A stretch of 64,000 bases of DNA from Oceanimonas aquatica (lineage in GTDB: Bacteria > Pseudomonadota > Gammaproteobacteria > Enterobacterales > Aeromonadaceae). This document shows positions 52,205 to 60,300 of the stretch, piece after piece (the stretch's first letter is position 1; each line of letters begins with the position of its first letter). The DNA is taken from positions 124,001 through 188,000 of the forward strand of contig NZ_JAVBHX010000001.1 in NCBI RefSeq assembly GCF_030732065.1. Direction: 5' to 3'. A program made the position numbers and the translations under genes. The notes under the pieces are model-generated. The model saw nothing but the letters and a program-made list of their open reading frames with translations, had not been told where the DNA came from and ran no database searches.

Positions 52205-52885
52205 ATGCTGGCGCCTCAGGACATGGCGGCCCTTGGCCTGACCCTGCGCCTAGCGGGGGTCACCGTGTTGGTGCTGCTGGTGCTGGGCACCCCCCTGGCC
52301 TGGTGGCTGAGCCAGACCCAACGGCGCATCAAAACCGCCATTGAGGCAGTGGTGGCGCTGCCATTGGTGCTGCCGCCCACGGTGCTGGGGTTTTACCTGC
52401 TGCTGGCGCTGGGGCCACACGGGGTGATCGGCGGCCTGTCCCGGGCGCTGGGGGGGAACAGCCTGGCGTTTACCTTTACCGGCCTGGTGATCGGCTCGGC
52501 GTTTTATTCCCTGCCCTTTGTGGTGCAGCCGTTGCAGGGCGCCTTTGAGGCCATGGGCCGGCGCCCGCTGGAAGTGGCGGCCACCCTGGGAGCCTCGCCC
52601 CTGAACCGTTTTTTTACCGTGGCGGTGCCCCTGGCCCGGCGCGGTTTTCTTACCGCCATTGTGCTGGGGTTTGCCCATACCCTGGGGGAGTTCGGTGTGG
52701 TGCTGATGCTCGGGGGCAACATTCCTGGCGCGACCCAGGTGATTTCCATCGCCATTTACGATCACGTGGAAATGCTGCAATACGGCCAGGCTCATTCGCT
52801 GTCGGCGCTGCTGCTGGTGTTGTCGTTCAGCATTCTGATGGCGGTGTATGCCCTTAATCGTCGCTTCTCGGTGGTGCACCCATGA
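52205..52885 (+). CDS. modB: Molybdate ABC transporter permease
   Basis: Inner-membrane channel subunit of 226 residues with about five transmembrane helices. It has the permease EAA-type loop LEVAATLGASPLNRFFTVAV, LPLVLPPTVLGFYLL and FAHTLGEFGVVLMLGG, all typical of ModB. The ATG directly follows the modA stop and the end overlaps modC by 4 bp. Confidence 0.96.
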   Translation: MLAPQDMAALGLTLRLAGVTVLVLLVLGTPLAWWLSQTQRRIKTAIEAVVALPLVLPPTVLGFYLLLALGPHGVIGGLSRALGGNSLAFTFTGLVIGSAFYSLPFVVQPLQGAFEAMGRRPLEVAATLGASPLNRFFTVAVPLARRGFLTAIVLGFAHTLGEFGVVLMLGGNIPGATQVISIAIYDHVEMLQYGQAHSLSALLLVLSFSILMAVYALNRRFSVVHP

Positions 52886-53931
52886 TCAGGGCACGGTTTC
52901 AGCTGGCGCGACCGGGGTTTCGTCTTGATGCGGCCTTTGAGCAGGCACCGAACGGCGTGACCGCCCTGTTTGGCCCATCCGGTTGCGGCAAGACGACCCT
53001 GCTGCGCTGTCTGGCCGGGCTGGAGCGGGCAGACGGTGAACTGTTGCTGAATGGCGAAAACCTGCACGGTCTGCCGGTGCACAAGCGTCGTTTTGGCTAT
53101 GTGTTTCAGGAGGCCAGCCTGTTCGCCCACTTGTCGGTGCGTGACAACCTGCTTTATGGCTGGCGCCGTTTGCCCAAGGGGGTGAGCAGGCCCGACGTCA
53201 ACGAAGTCGTGGGCTGGCTGGGGCTGACGCACCTGCTTGAGCAAGGCGCGGCCTCGCTCTCCGGTGGTCAGCGCCAGCGGGTCGCCATTGGCCGGGCACT
53301 GCTCACGGCGCCTCGCCTGTTGCTGCTGGATGAGCCCCTGTCGGCCCTTGATACCCAGGCCAGACGGGAGATACTGCCCTGGATTGAAGGCCTGTCGGCA
53401 CAGGCCGGGGTACCGGTATTTTACGTGACTCACGCCCCGGACGAAGTAGAGCGGCTGGCGGACAGGGTGATCTTTATGGAGCGTGGCCGTACCACGCGCA
53501 CTGAGCCCCTGCAGCAGGCCATGGCCCGGCCCGACTCACCGCTGTTTGTGGAGCAGGGCGCCGCCAGCATGCTGGAAGGGAAGCTGGATGCCGAACTGGC
53601 AGACGGCCGTACGCCTTTTGTGTTCAACGGTCAGACGCTGTGGCTGATACATGCCCGCCGTCCCGGCGGCGAGCGGGCCCGGGTGCGGATAGAGGCCTCG
53701 GACGTCAGTCTGGCGCTGGCGCCGGTGAACGGCGTGTCGATTCTGAACCAGCTGCCGTTACGGCTGATGGCACTGCATGAACAGGGAGAGGGCAGAGTAC
53801 TGGTAGATGGCGAGCTGAATGGCGGCCAGCGGCTGCTGGCCGAGGTGTCCGCCTGGTCGGCGAGTCAGCTTGGGCTGCATCAGGGCATGCACTGCTATGC
53901 CCTGATCAAGGCAGTGGCGCTGGTGAACTGA
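52882..53931 (+). CDS. modC: Molybdate ABC transporter ATP-binding protein
   Basis: ATPase driving molybdate uptake. The 349 residues have Walker A GPSGCGKTT (~31-39), the Q-loop FQEASLF, the signature LSGGQRQRVAIGRAL, Walker B LLLLDEPLSALD and the switch His in VTHAPDEVERLA, followed by a C-terminal TOBE/Mop domain (~285-345). The ATG overlaps the modB stop. It converges on rpiA with 3 bp between the stop codons. Confidence 0.97.
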   Translation: MIRARFQLARPGFRLDAAFEQAPNGVTALFGPSGCGKTTLLRCLAGLERADGELLLNGENLHGLPVHKRRFGYVFQEASLFAHLSVRDNLLYGWRRLPKGVSRPDVNEVVGWLGLTHLLEQGAASLSGGQRQRVAIGRALLTAPRLLLLDEPLSALDTQARREILPWIEGLSAQAGVPVFYVTHAPDEVERLADRVIFMERGRTTRTEPLQQAMARPDSPLFVEQGAASMLEGKLDAELADGRTPFVFNGQTLWLIHARRPGGERARVRIEASDVSLALAPVNGVSILNQLPLRLMALHEQGEGRVLVDGELNGGQRLLAEVSAWSASQLGLHQGMHCYALIKAVALVN

Positions 53932-53934
53932 GGT

Positions 53935-54594
53935 TTAACCGCCCTTGCGCACCACGCCGTCGGGGGTTCCGATGAGCAGCACGTCGGCGCCGCGCTCGGC
54001 AAACAGGCCGTTGGTCACCACGCCGACAATGGCGTTAATGCGGGTTTCAACGGCCTTGGGCTCGGTAATGCTGAGGCCGTGCACGTCGAGAATATGGTTG
54101 CCGTTATCGGTGGTCACGCCTTCCCGGTAAACCGGCTGGCCACCCAGTTTGGCGAGTTCCCGGGCCACGTATTCCCGGGCCATGGGGATCACTTCCACCG
54201 GCAGCGGGAACTTGCCCAGCACGTCCACGGTTTTGGTGCCGTCCACGATGCACACGAACTGGTCGGCCACCGCGGCCACGATCTTTTCCCGGGTCAGGGC
54301 CGCGCCGCCGCCCTTGATCATGGCCATGGAGCCGTCGATTTCATCGGCGCCATCCACATAGACGTTGAGCTCGCTGATATCGTTGAGATCAAACACCGGA
54401 ATGCCCAGCTCCTTCAGGCGCACGGTAGAGGCTTCGGAGCTGGACACGGCGCCCTTGATCTGATCCTTGATGGAGCCGAGGGCGTCAATAAAGTGATTGA
54501 CGGTGGAGCCGGTGCCCACACCAACAATGCTGCCCGGGGTCACGAACTCCAGCGCCGCCCAGCCGGCGGCCTTTTTCATTTCGTCTTGTGTCAT
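53935..54594 (-). CDS. rpiA: Ribose-5-phosphate isomerase A
   Basis: Interconverts ribose-5-phosphate and ribulose-5-phosphate. The 219 residues, the same length as in E. coli, show [53 protein letters not shown] and the C-terminal [19 protein letters not shown]. The ATG at 54592-54594 is used; an upstream in-frame Met adds seven residues. Confidence 0.97.
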   Translation of the reverse strand: MTQDEMKKAAGWAALEFVTPGSIVGVGTGSTVNHFIDALGSIKDQIKGAVSSSEASTVRLKELGIPVFDLNDISELNVYVDGADEIDGSMAMIKGGGAALTREKIVAAVADQFVCIVDGTKTVDVLGKFPLPVEVIPMAREYVARELAKLGGQPVYREGVTTDNGNHILDVHGLSITEPKAVETRINAIVGVVTNGLFAERGADVLLIGTPDGVVRKGG

Positions 54595-54691
54595 GGCTGT
54601 GCTGTTCTCCTGCAAAAGTGCCGCGCATTATAGCAAAGCCGGCCCCGGTTGCATGGCCTGTGTTTATTGCCCATGACCCTGAATTCCGGTC

Positions 54692-54788
54692 ATTCCGGCC
54701 TTGAGCCGGAATCTTGCTGAAAAACGCGATTGTCTGCGGGAAGGTGCCGGGTCCGTCATGCTGAACTCGATTCAGTACCGGCATGTCT
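54692..54788. repeat. Composite palindromic repeat, copy 2
   Basis: The left part is a hairpin ATTCCGGC-CTTGA-GCCGGAAT (54692-54712). The right part (54754-54781) is the exact reverse complement of 45202-45229, with weaker similarity on both sides (about 54734-54788). It fills most of the gap between rpiA and ygfA, which lie on the same strand. Confidence 0.8.
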
Positions 54789-54811
54789 GGCTATTGCGCC
54801 TTGTTCAGGGG

Positions 54812-55390
54812 TTACCAGCGCCAGTGCTGGCCCGGGGTGAGCAGCTCCGGCAGGGGCACATCCCAGTGATCGGTAGGGAGCTCGGGCAGTTGCTGGCAGT
54901 CGTGGGCCAGCCCCACCGGGCGTGGGCCCAGGCCGCGATGCCAGCCGGCCAGGGTGCGATCGTAAAAGCCGCCGCCCATGCCAATGCGGTTGCCGGTGGC
55001 GTCAAACGCGACCAGGGGGGTGTAAATCACCTCCAGCTCGTTTTTGGGCAGCAGCAGGCGAATGTCGAGGCGGGGCTCGGGAATGCCAAAGCGGTTGGCT
55101 ATCAAGTGAGCATCGGGTTCGTAGCGTAAAAACATCAGGTGCCCGGGGCTGAAATGGTGCAGCACCGGCAGGTAGACCTGGGCGCCCCGAGACCAGTACC
55201 AGTCGATCAGCGGATGGGGATCGAGCTCGCCGTCATTGGCAAGATACAAGGCCACCTTTTGGGCCTGGGCCAGATGCGGGGTGCCGGCAACTCTGTCGGT
55301 AATGGCGTGGGCGGCGGCCTGTTGCTCGGCGTGAGTCAGCCGGCGGCGGGCTTCTCTGATCTGCTGGCGAATTTGATGTCGTGCGGTCAT
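54812..55390 (-). CDS. ygfA: 5-formyltetrahydrofolate cyclo-ligase family protein
   Basis: Recycles 5-formyl-THF to 5,10-methenyl-THF. The 192 residues include RRRLTHAEQQAAAHAI, LYLANDGELDPHPLI, YTPLVAFDATGNRIGMGGGF and YDRTLAGW, the standard signature. In many gammaproteobacteria the order is zapA-ssrS-ygfA; here a 2.4-kb block separates ygfA from ssrS, although the strand is kept. Confidence 0.95.
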   Translation of the reverse strand: MTARHQIRQQIREARRRLTHAEQQAAAHAITDRVAGTPHLAQAQKVALYLANDGELDPHPLIDWYWSRGAQVYLPVLHHFSPGHLMFLRYEPDAHLIANRFGIPEPRLDIRLLLPKNELEVIYTPLVAFDATGNRIGMGGGFYDRTLAGWHRGLGPRPVGLAHDCQQLPELPTDHWDVPLPELLTPGQHWRW

Positions 55391-55455
55391 GGCTCATTCC
55401 GTTGAAAGCGAAAGTGAGCCGAGCTTATGCCCAATGCCCGGTTGAAGGCAAAGGG

Positions 55456-55686
55456 TCAGCGGTGCCAGGGGCTGTTTTTGAGACGCAGGTACAGCTCTTC
55501 CACCTGAGTGCGGGCCCAGGGCGTGCGGCGCAGAAATTTCAGGCTCGATTTGATGCTGGGATCGTTTTTAAAGCAGTTGATATTGACCCGGCGAGCCAGC
55601 TCGTCCCAGCCGTATTTTTCCACCAGCTCGGTGAGCAGGCTTTCAAGGGTAATGCCGTGCAGGGGATTGTTGGGTTGTTCTGTCAT
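55456..55686 (-). CDS. DUF2132 (VF530-like) protein
   Basis: A 76-residue protein opening [20 protein letters not shown], with [20 protein letters not shown] and [12 protein letters not shown]. This matches the small VF530 family (DUF2132), for which a structure with possible DNA binding was reported; function is not established. The ATG at 55684-55686 is the conserved start. It lies 65 bp upstream of ygfA on the same strand. Confidence 0.85.
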   Translation of the reverse strand: MTEQPNNPLHGITLESLLTELVEKYGWDELARRVNINCFKNDPSIKSSLKFLRRTPWARTQVEELYLRLKNSPWHR

Positions 55687-55850
55687 CGAGTGTGCCTTGT
55701 CAACGGAGCAGGTAGCCATTGTAGCAGTATTTGCAGACGCGGGTTCCCATGATCCACCTCAACCCCCTTGTCACACAATCGTGCTAGTTTGAGTCCGATC
55801 GTTGATGATCCATAACCATAAGCGCCCGACACAGGGCACGGGAGAACATA

Positions 55851-57287
55851 ATGACCAACAGACGAACCCCCATCGTCACGGCCTGCTTTGTGGCCGGCAT
55901 GGCGGTGGCCTGGCTCAGCCAGGGCGAGGGGGTAGTGACATCGGACCCCGAACGTAATATCTGGATCCCACCGGCACTGACCATGCCGCTGCAGGTACAG
56001 GCGGCCTATAACGATGAGCACATCTTCTTTCGTTATCGCTGGCCGGCCGACCGGCCTCATGTGTATCACGACATGCTGCGCTATCAGGACGGTAAATGGG
56101 TGCGTTACGGTGCATCCCGGCCGGGGCCCGATCCCGAAGGCACCTACGAAGACAGGGTCACCATGCTGGTGGATGATGGCCGTGTGCCCGAGTTTGGCCG
56201 TTATGGCGGTTACATTACCGTAGGGGCGAATATGCGCTTCTTCACCGATCAGGCGCCCAAGGCCGAAGTGGCGGCGCATCCCTATATCGGTGGCAAGATG
56301 GGCAGCAAGGAGGTGCCCAAACACCTGCCGGCCACCCGTGTAGACCAGACCGACTGGCAAAGCGTCAAGTCCGAGGCCGAGCTGAACGCCCTGCGTGCCA
56401 ACGGCTATTTTCTTGACCTCTGGCACTGGCGCGCCGGCCGCTCCAACGGCGTGAACATGTCGGACGATCAGCTGGTGGCCGGACACCGCATCAGCGATGG
56501 TGGCAAGGGGCCGTTCAGCACCAACTGGGATGCCGAGCGCAATCAGCCGCTGTACATGTTTGATCGTGACAAGGCCGGCATCGACGCCCTCAGCTGGCGT
56601 CAGGTGCAGGAAGAGCAGGTCGATTTCGATGGCATTTATTACCTGTCGGAAGATTTGGCCAAACCCTTTGACGCCAGCCACCCCTGGCAGCCCGACGATG
56701 TCATTCCCCGCCGCCTGCTGCGCAGTGGCGAAGGCTCGCGGGCCGACATCAGCGTGAACGGCCGGGGTCGCTGGCAGGACGGCTGGTGGGATGTGACCCT
56801 GCAGCGGGCGCTGGATACTGGTCACCCGCTTGAAGACAAGGCCTTTCATCCTCAGGGCCGTTACGATCTGGCCTTTGCGGTACACCGGGATGCCACCGGT
56901 AGCCGTTGGCACTACGTCTCCCATCCCTACACCCTGGGGCTGGGACGGGATGCCGATCTGAACGCGCAGTATTTTGAAGGCCCACAGCCAAGATGGTCGA
57001 AAGATGGCTGGAGCGAGATCACCCTGTTTTACCCGGGGCAGGTAAGCTGGCCCATGCTGACCAGCCAGGCCCATGCCGGGGCGCCGGCTATTGCCGCCGG
57101 CGAGCCGGTGCAGCCACGACACAGCGAGCAGCAACTGGCGCAATACGGCGTGGAAATGGAATTCAACGACGAGATCATTGTCCAGTGGCGGCTGACACTG
57201 ATTGCCGGGCTGGTGCTGATGCTCGGTCTCTGGCTGGGACTGCGCCGTAACTTTACTCCTCATAACAAACAAGGAGACGCACAATGA
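55851..57287 (+). CDS. Ethylbenzene-dehydrogenase-like haem-binding domain membrane protein
   Basis: A 478-residue protein with an N-terminal membrane anchor (~8-25), a large periplasmic beta-rich domain and a C-terminal transmembrane helix (~446-466). The domain fits the EB_dh family (haem-binding gamma subunit of ethylbenzene/DMS-type dehydrogenases): VQAAYNDEHIFFRYRWPA, YEDRVTMLVDD, YFLDLWHWRAGRSN, WWDVTLQRAL and YDLAFAVHRD. There is no CxxCH motif, so any haem would be non-covalent b-type. No molybdopterin catalytic subunit is nearby. The stop overlaps the next gene by 4 bp (ATGA), so the two form an operon. Confidence 0.78.
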   Translation: MTNRRTPIVTACFVAGMAVAWLSQGEGVVTSDPERNIWIPPALTMPLQVQAAYNDEHIFFRYRWPADRPHVYHDMLRYQDGKWVRYGASRPGPDPEGTYEDRVTMLVDDGRVPEFGRYGGYITVGANMRFFTDQAPKAEVAAHPYIGGKMGSKEVPKHLPATRVDQTDWQSVKSEAELNALRANGYFLDLWHWRAGRSNGVNMSDDQLVAGHRISDGGKGPFSTNWDAERNQPLYMFDRDKAGIDALSWRQVQEEQVDFDGIYYLSEDLAKPFDASHPWQPDDVIPRRLLRSGEGSRADISVNGRGRWQDGWWDVTLQRALDTGHPLEDKAFHPQGRYDLAFAVHRDATGSRWHYVSHPYTLGLGRDADLNAQYFEGPQPRWSKDGWSEITLFYPGQVSWPMLTSQAHAGAPAIAAGEPVQPRHSEQQLAQYGVEMEFNDEIIVQWRLTLIAGLVLMLGLWLGLRRNFTPHNKQGDAQ

Positions 57288-57841
57288 CGGGCATGCATCA
57301 TATGCTGGTTCACTTTCCGCTGGCGTTCTGGGCGCTGGCGTTACTGATGATGGTGGCCGGTCGCCTTGGCCGCGGCAGTCTGGCCAAGGCCAGTGCCGGC
57401 GGCCTGCTGGCGGTGCTGGTGTTGTCCTTGCTGGGGGCGGTGGCGGCCCTGATCAGCGGCTGGCTGGTGTGGCCGGTGGCGGCCAACCTGAACAGCCCCA
57501 TGGTGCGCAACCATCTGCTGATGTCCATATGGGCTACCGGGCTGTGGACCGTCATCACTCTGCTGGTATGGCAGGCCGGACGGCAGGCGGTGCAGGGCGC
57601 CCGGGGCACAGTGCTGATTGTGCTGGGACTGGTGGGCGCGGCACTGTTTGCCATCAGCGGTACCCTTGGCGGCTACCTGGCCGGGGCTCCTACTCAGCTG
57701 TCAGCCCTGCTGGCACAACTGGGCTGGTCGGTGTACGGCACCTTCTATGTGCCGGTCTGGGCCTTGCTGGTCATGGTGGTGCTGGCACTGGGCTGTGCCG
57801 TGCTTGGCAGGCTGGGCTCACCCGAACACCGAAGCTCATAA
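57284..57841 (+). CDS. DUF2231-type membrane protein
   Basis: A 185-residue protein with about five transmembrane helices (~7-24, 35-58, 77-96, 106-128, 145-170). The N-terminus MHHMLVHFPLAFWALALL fits the DUF2231 pattern (HPMLVHFP-like), and a second candidate ligand is His in RNHLLMSIWA (~78). Histidines in two membrane helices would suit b-haem ligation, which is inference. Translationally coupled to the EB_dh-like gene; function unknown. Confidence 0.72.
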   Translation: MTGMHHMLVHFPLAFWALALLMMVAGRLGRGSLAKASAGGLLAVLVLSLLGAVAALISGWLVWPVAANLNSPMVRNHLLMSIWATGLWTVITLLVWQAGRQAVQGARGTVLIVLGLVGAALFAISGTLGGYLAGAPTQLSALLAQLGWSVYGTFYVPVWALLVMVVLALGCAVLGRLGSPEHRSS

Positions 57842-57844
57842 CGC

Positions 57845-57871
57845 AAAAAGACCGGCAAAGCCGGTCTTTTT
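57845..57871. terminator. Shared bidirectional terminator between the DUF2231 gene and 6S RNA
   Basis: A 12-bp stem AAAAAGACCGGC/GCCGGTCTTTTT with an AAA loop gives T-runs on both strands. It stops the DUF2231 transcript on the plus strand and sits just beyond the 6S RNA 3' end on the minus strand. Confidence 0.88.
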
Positions 57872-57876
57872 TTATG

Positions 57877-58057
57877 GGGTCCCAGGGTGCCGTTGCGAGT
57901 GTTAGTCCTTGAACCCGTCGGTTCAAGGCGGAAGCCCGGTACCCGCCGCAGGCGTCTCGGTCGAGGCCGAGCATGCTCAATAGCGAACAACGCGGGATTC
58001 CTGTGCTGTTGATATCGGCTCAGGGACGCCACTCACTGACGAACACCCCAGGGAAAA
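57877..58057 (-). ncRNA. ssrS: 6S RNA
   Basis: Binds the sigma-70 holoenzyme in stationary phase. On the minus strand the 5' part contains CCTGAGCCGATATC, the centre contains GAGCATGCTCGG, and the 3' part contains CTTGAACC...GGGTTCAAGG, all hallmarks of gammaproteobacterial 6S RNA. The two ends (CCCTGGGGTG and CACCCTGGGA) pair to close the long hairpin. The ends are estimated to within a few bases; about 181 nt. It starts 14 bp after zapA on the same strand. Confidence 0.92.
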
Positions 58058-58071
58058 CAAATTGTGCGGAC

Positions 58072-58371
58072 TTAGCCTACCTTGCTGGCCAGCGCCTCTT
58101 CAATGGTATGCTGAAGCATCTTGATGCGTTTGTCCATGGCGTCAGCATATTGATGATTCTTGTCTTTTTCAAGCTCAAGCTCATGGCAGACATTCAGTGC
58201 CAGCATAATGGCAATTTGCTCATTGGAGGCGGAGCGGCCGCTCTCCTTGAACTTGCGAATACGCTCGTTGAGCATATCGGCTGCCCGGTGCAAAGACTCT
58301 TCCTGCCCGGCAGGACAGGCCACCTTGTAGGGGCGCCCGAGAATAACGATGTCGATTGCCGCTGTGGTCAT
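58072..58371 (-). CDS. zapA: Cell division protein ZapA
   Basis: Promotes FtsZ bundling at the Z-ring. The 99 residues open MTTAAIDIVILGRPYKVACP, include the globular part with EESLHRAADMLNERI and a C-terminal coiled coil (LNVCHELELEKDKN onward). The conserved start is internal to a longer open frame whose extra 43 residues are not family-like. Divergent from ygfB and directly upstream of 6S RNA. Confidence 0.95.
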   Translation of the reverse strand: MTTAAIDIVILGRPYKVACPAGQEESLHRAADMLNERIRKFKESGRSASNEQIAIMLALNVCHELELEKDKNHQYADAMDKRIKMLQHTIEEALASKVG

Positions 58372-58511
58372 GTGGTCCTCAGGTGGCTTGCAATGAGCAA
58401 TGAAAGTCCCGCGAATATATAGTGGGCCATCAGAACTTTCAAGGGGTTGCTGGTCTGCATCAAGGGACGGTGCTAGGATCTGCGGTAATTTTGATGCCAC
58501 CTGTCGAGTAA

Positions 58512-59081
58512 ATGATGAACGAGAAAGCCCGTCTCAACTTTGATGCCTTTACCACCCTGCTGGAGCAGCACAACATGGTGGTGACCGCTGCCGAGGTACA
58601 CGGCGTGATCTGCGGCCTTATCTGTGGCGGCATGGCCCGGGATGACGCCCGCTGGCAACAGCATTTCAATGAGCTGCTCAACGACGGTTTCGGCCTGCCC
58701 GCCGAGCTGAAAAAGGCGGTCAACCTGCTGTTCAACCGGGTGTATGACGACCTGGTGGATCAAACCCGCTTTGAGCTGCTGCTGCCCGAGGACGAAGAGC
58801 CCCTCGACGACCGCCTGGACGCCATGATGGAATGGGCCGGCGCCTTTCTGGCCGGCTTTGGTGTGGTACAGCAGGAGCTGAACAAGGCGTCTCCCGAATT
58901 GCAGGAAATGATCCAGGACATCAGCAGCATCACTCAGGTGTCGGGTGAGTTCGAGCAGGAAGACGAAGAGAGCGAAGCGGCCTTTGTGGTGCTTTACGAG
59001 CACCTTAAGCTGGGCGCCACCCTGGCCTTTGAAGAATTTGGCAAGGGCCGTCCCGTGCCCGAGCAACCCACCCTGCACTGA
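58512..59081 (+). CDS. ygfB: YgfB/UPF0149 family protein
   Basis: An all-helical protein of 189 residues with the family features LEQHNMVVTAAEVHGVICGL, LLPEDEEPLDDRLDAM and WAGAFLAGFG, and an acidic C-terminal half. In Pseudomonas a YgfB protein modulates beta-lactamase expression; the role here is unknown. Two adjacent ATGs (58512 and 58515) can serve. ubiH follows 25 bp downstream; the pepP gene usually found between them is absent. Confidence 0.92.
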   Translation: MMNEKARLNFDAFTTLLEQHNMVVTAAEVHGVICGLICGGMARDDARWQQHFNELLNDGFGLPAELKKAVNLLFNRVYDDLVDQTRFELLLPEDEEPLDDRLDAMMEWAGAFLAGFGVVQQELNKASPELQEMIQDISSITQVSGEFEQEDEESEAAFVVLYEHLKLGATLAFEEFGKGRPVPEQPTLH

Positions 59082-59106
59082 TTCGTTCGGCAACAATGGC
59101 ACATCC

Positions 59107-60297
59107 ATGACCCATTACGACGTGGTAATCAACGGCGCCGGCATGGCCGGGGCCATGCTGGCCCTGGGCCTGTCGGGGCTGCGCCGGCCCGATGGCAGCC
59201 GGCTCAATATTGCGGTGATCGAGGCCATGTCTCCAGAGCATGACCGGCATCCGGGCTTTGACGCCCGCAGCATCGCCCTGGCCTGGCACAGCCAGACTCT
59301 GTTGCAGCAACTCGGCATCTGGCCGGCACTGGCCCCCCTGGCCAACCCCATTACTCATATTCAGGTCTCGGACCAGGGGCATTTTGGGCGGGTGGAAATG
59401 AGCGCGACCGAATATGGCGTGCCCGCCCTGGGCCAGGTCATTGAGCTGCACCCGGTGGGGCGCGAGCTGCACCGGCGGCTGGCAGAGTGCGAAAGCATTA
59501 CTCTCTATTGTCCCGACCGCATTGCCGGTTTTGAGCAGCAGTTGCAAAGCGTGACGATAGCGCTGGAGTCCGGCGTGAGTTTTTCTGCCAGCCTGCTGGT
59601 GGCCGCCGACGGTAATCGCTCCCTCATTGGTGAGTGGCTCGGCGTGCCCCGCCGTCAGCTCGACTATGGCCAGAGCGCCATTATTGCCAACATCGCCACC
59701 GCCGAGCCCCACGCCGGCCGGGCCTTTGAACGCTTTACTCCCCAGGGGCCACTGGCGCTGCTGCCCATGAACGAAGGGCGCAGCTCCCTGGTGTGGTGTG
59801 TGGCGCCCGAACGGGCCGAGCAACTGATGGCGATGAACGACGAGGCGTTCCTTGCCGCCCTGCAGCGGGAATTCGGTTACCGGCTGGGCAAACTGGTACG
59901 CACCGGCAAGCGTCACTGTTATCCGCTGATACTGGATGAAGCCCCCCGGCCCTGGCACCACCGCGTGGTGTTGCTGGGCAACGCCGCACATTTGCTGCAC
60001 CCCATTGCCGGCCAGGGCTTTAACCTGGGGCTGCGCGACGTCGCCACCCTGGTCGAACAATTGGGGCGGGGGCTGGATCAGGGCCAGGACATCGGCAGCC
60101 ACGCCGTGCTCAGTGCCTACGGCAAGGAGCGCCTGCCCGATCAGGCCGGCATGGTGAACCTCACCACGGCGCTGGCGCTGCTGTTTTCCAACGACAACCC
60201 GGTGCTCGCCGCCGGACGTAACCTGGGGCTGTCGGTCATGGCCGGCTGCGCCCCGTTAAAGAGTCAACTGGCCTGGCGGGCCATGGGCAAGAGGTAA
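59107..60297 (+). CDS. ubiH: 2-octaprenyl-6-methoxyphenol hydroxylase UbiH
   Basis: FAD monooxygenase of ubiquinone synthesis. The 396 residues carry the GxGxxG FAD motif (VVINGAGMAGAMLALGL), the DG motif LLVAADGNRSLIGEWLG (~185) and the GD-like NAAHLLHPIAGQGFNLGLRD (~295). The ATG at 59107 gives the conserved MTHYDVVINGAG; the longer open frame overlaps ygfB. Followed 3 bp later by a paralogous hydroxylase. Confidence 0.95.
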   Translation: MTHYDVVINGAGMAGAMLALGLSGLRRPDGSRLNIAVIEAMSPEHDRHPGFDARSIALAWHSQTLLQQLGIWPALAPLANPITHIQVSDQGHFGRVEMSATEYGVPALGQVIELHPVGRELHRRLAECESITLYCPDRIAGFEQQLQSVTIALESGVSFSASLLVAADGNRSLIGEWLGVPRRQLDYGQSAIIANIATAEPHAGRAFERFTPQGPLALLPMNEGRSSLVWCVAPERAEQLMAMNDEAFLAALQREFGYRLGKLVRTGKRHCYPLILDEAPRPWHHRVVLLGNAAHLLHPIAGQGFNLGLRDVATLVEQLGRGLDQGQDIGSHAVLSAYGKERLPDQAGMVNLTTALALLFSNDNPVLAAGRNLGLSVMAGCAPLKSQLAWRAMGKR

Positions 60298-60300
60298 GCG

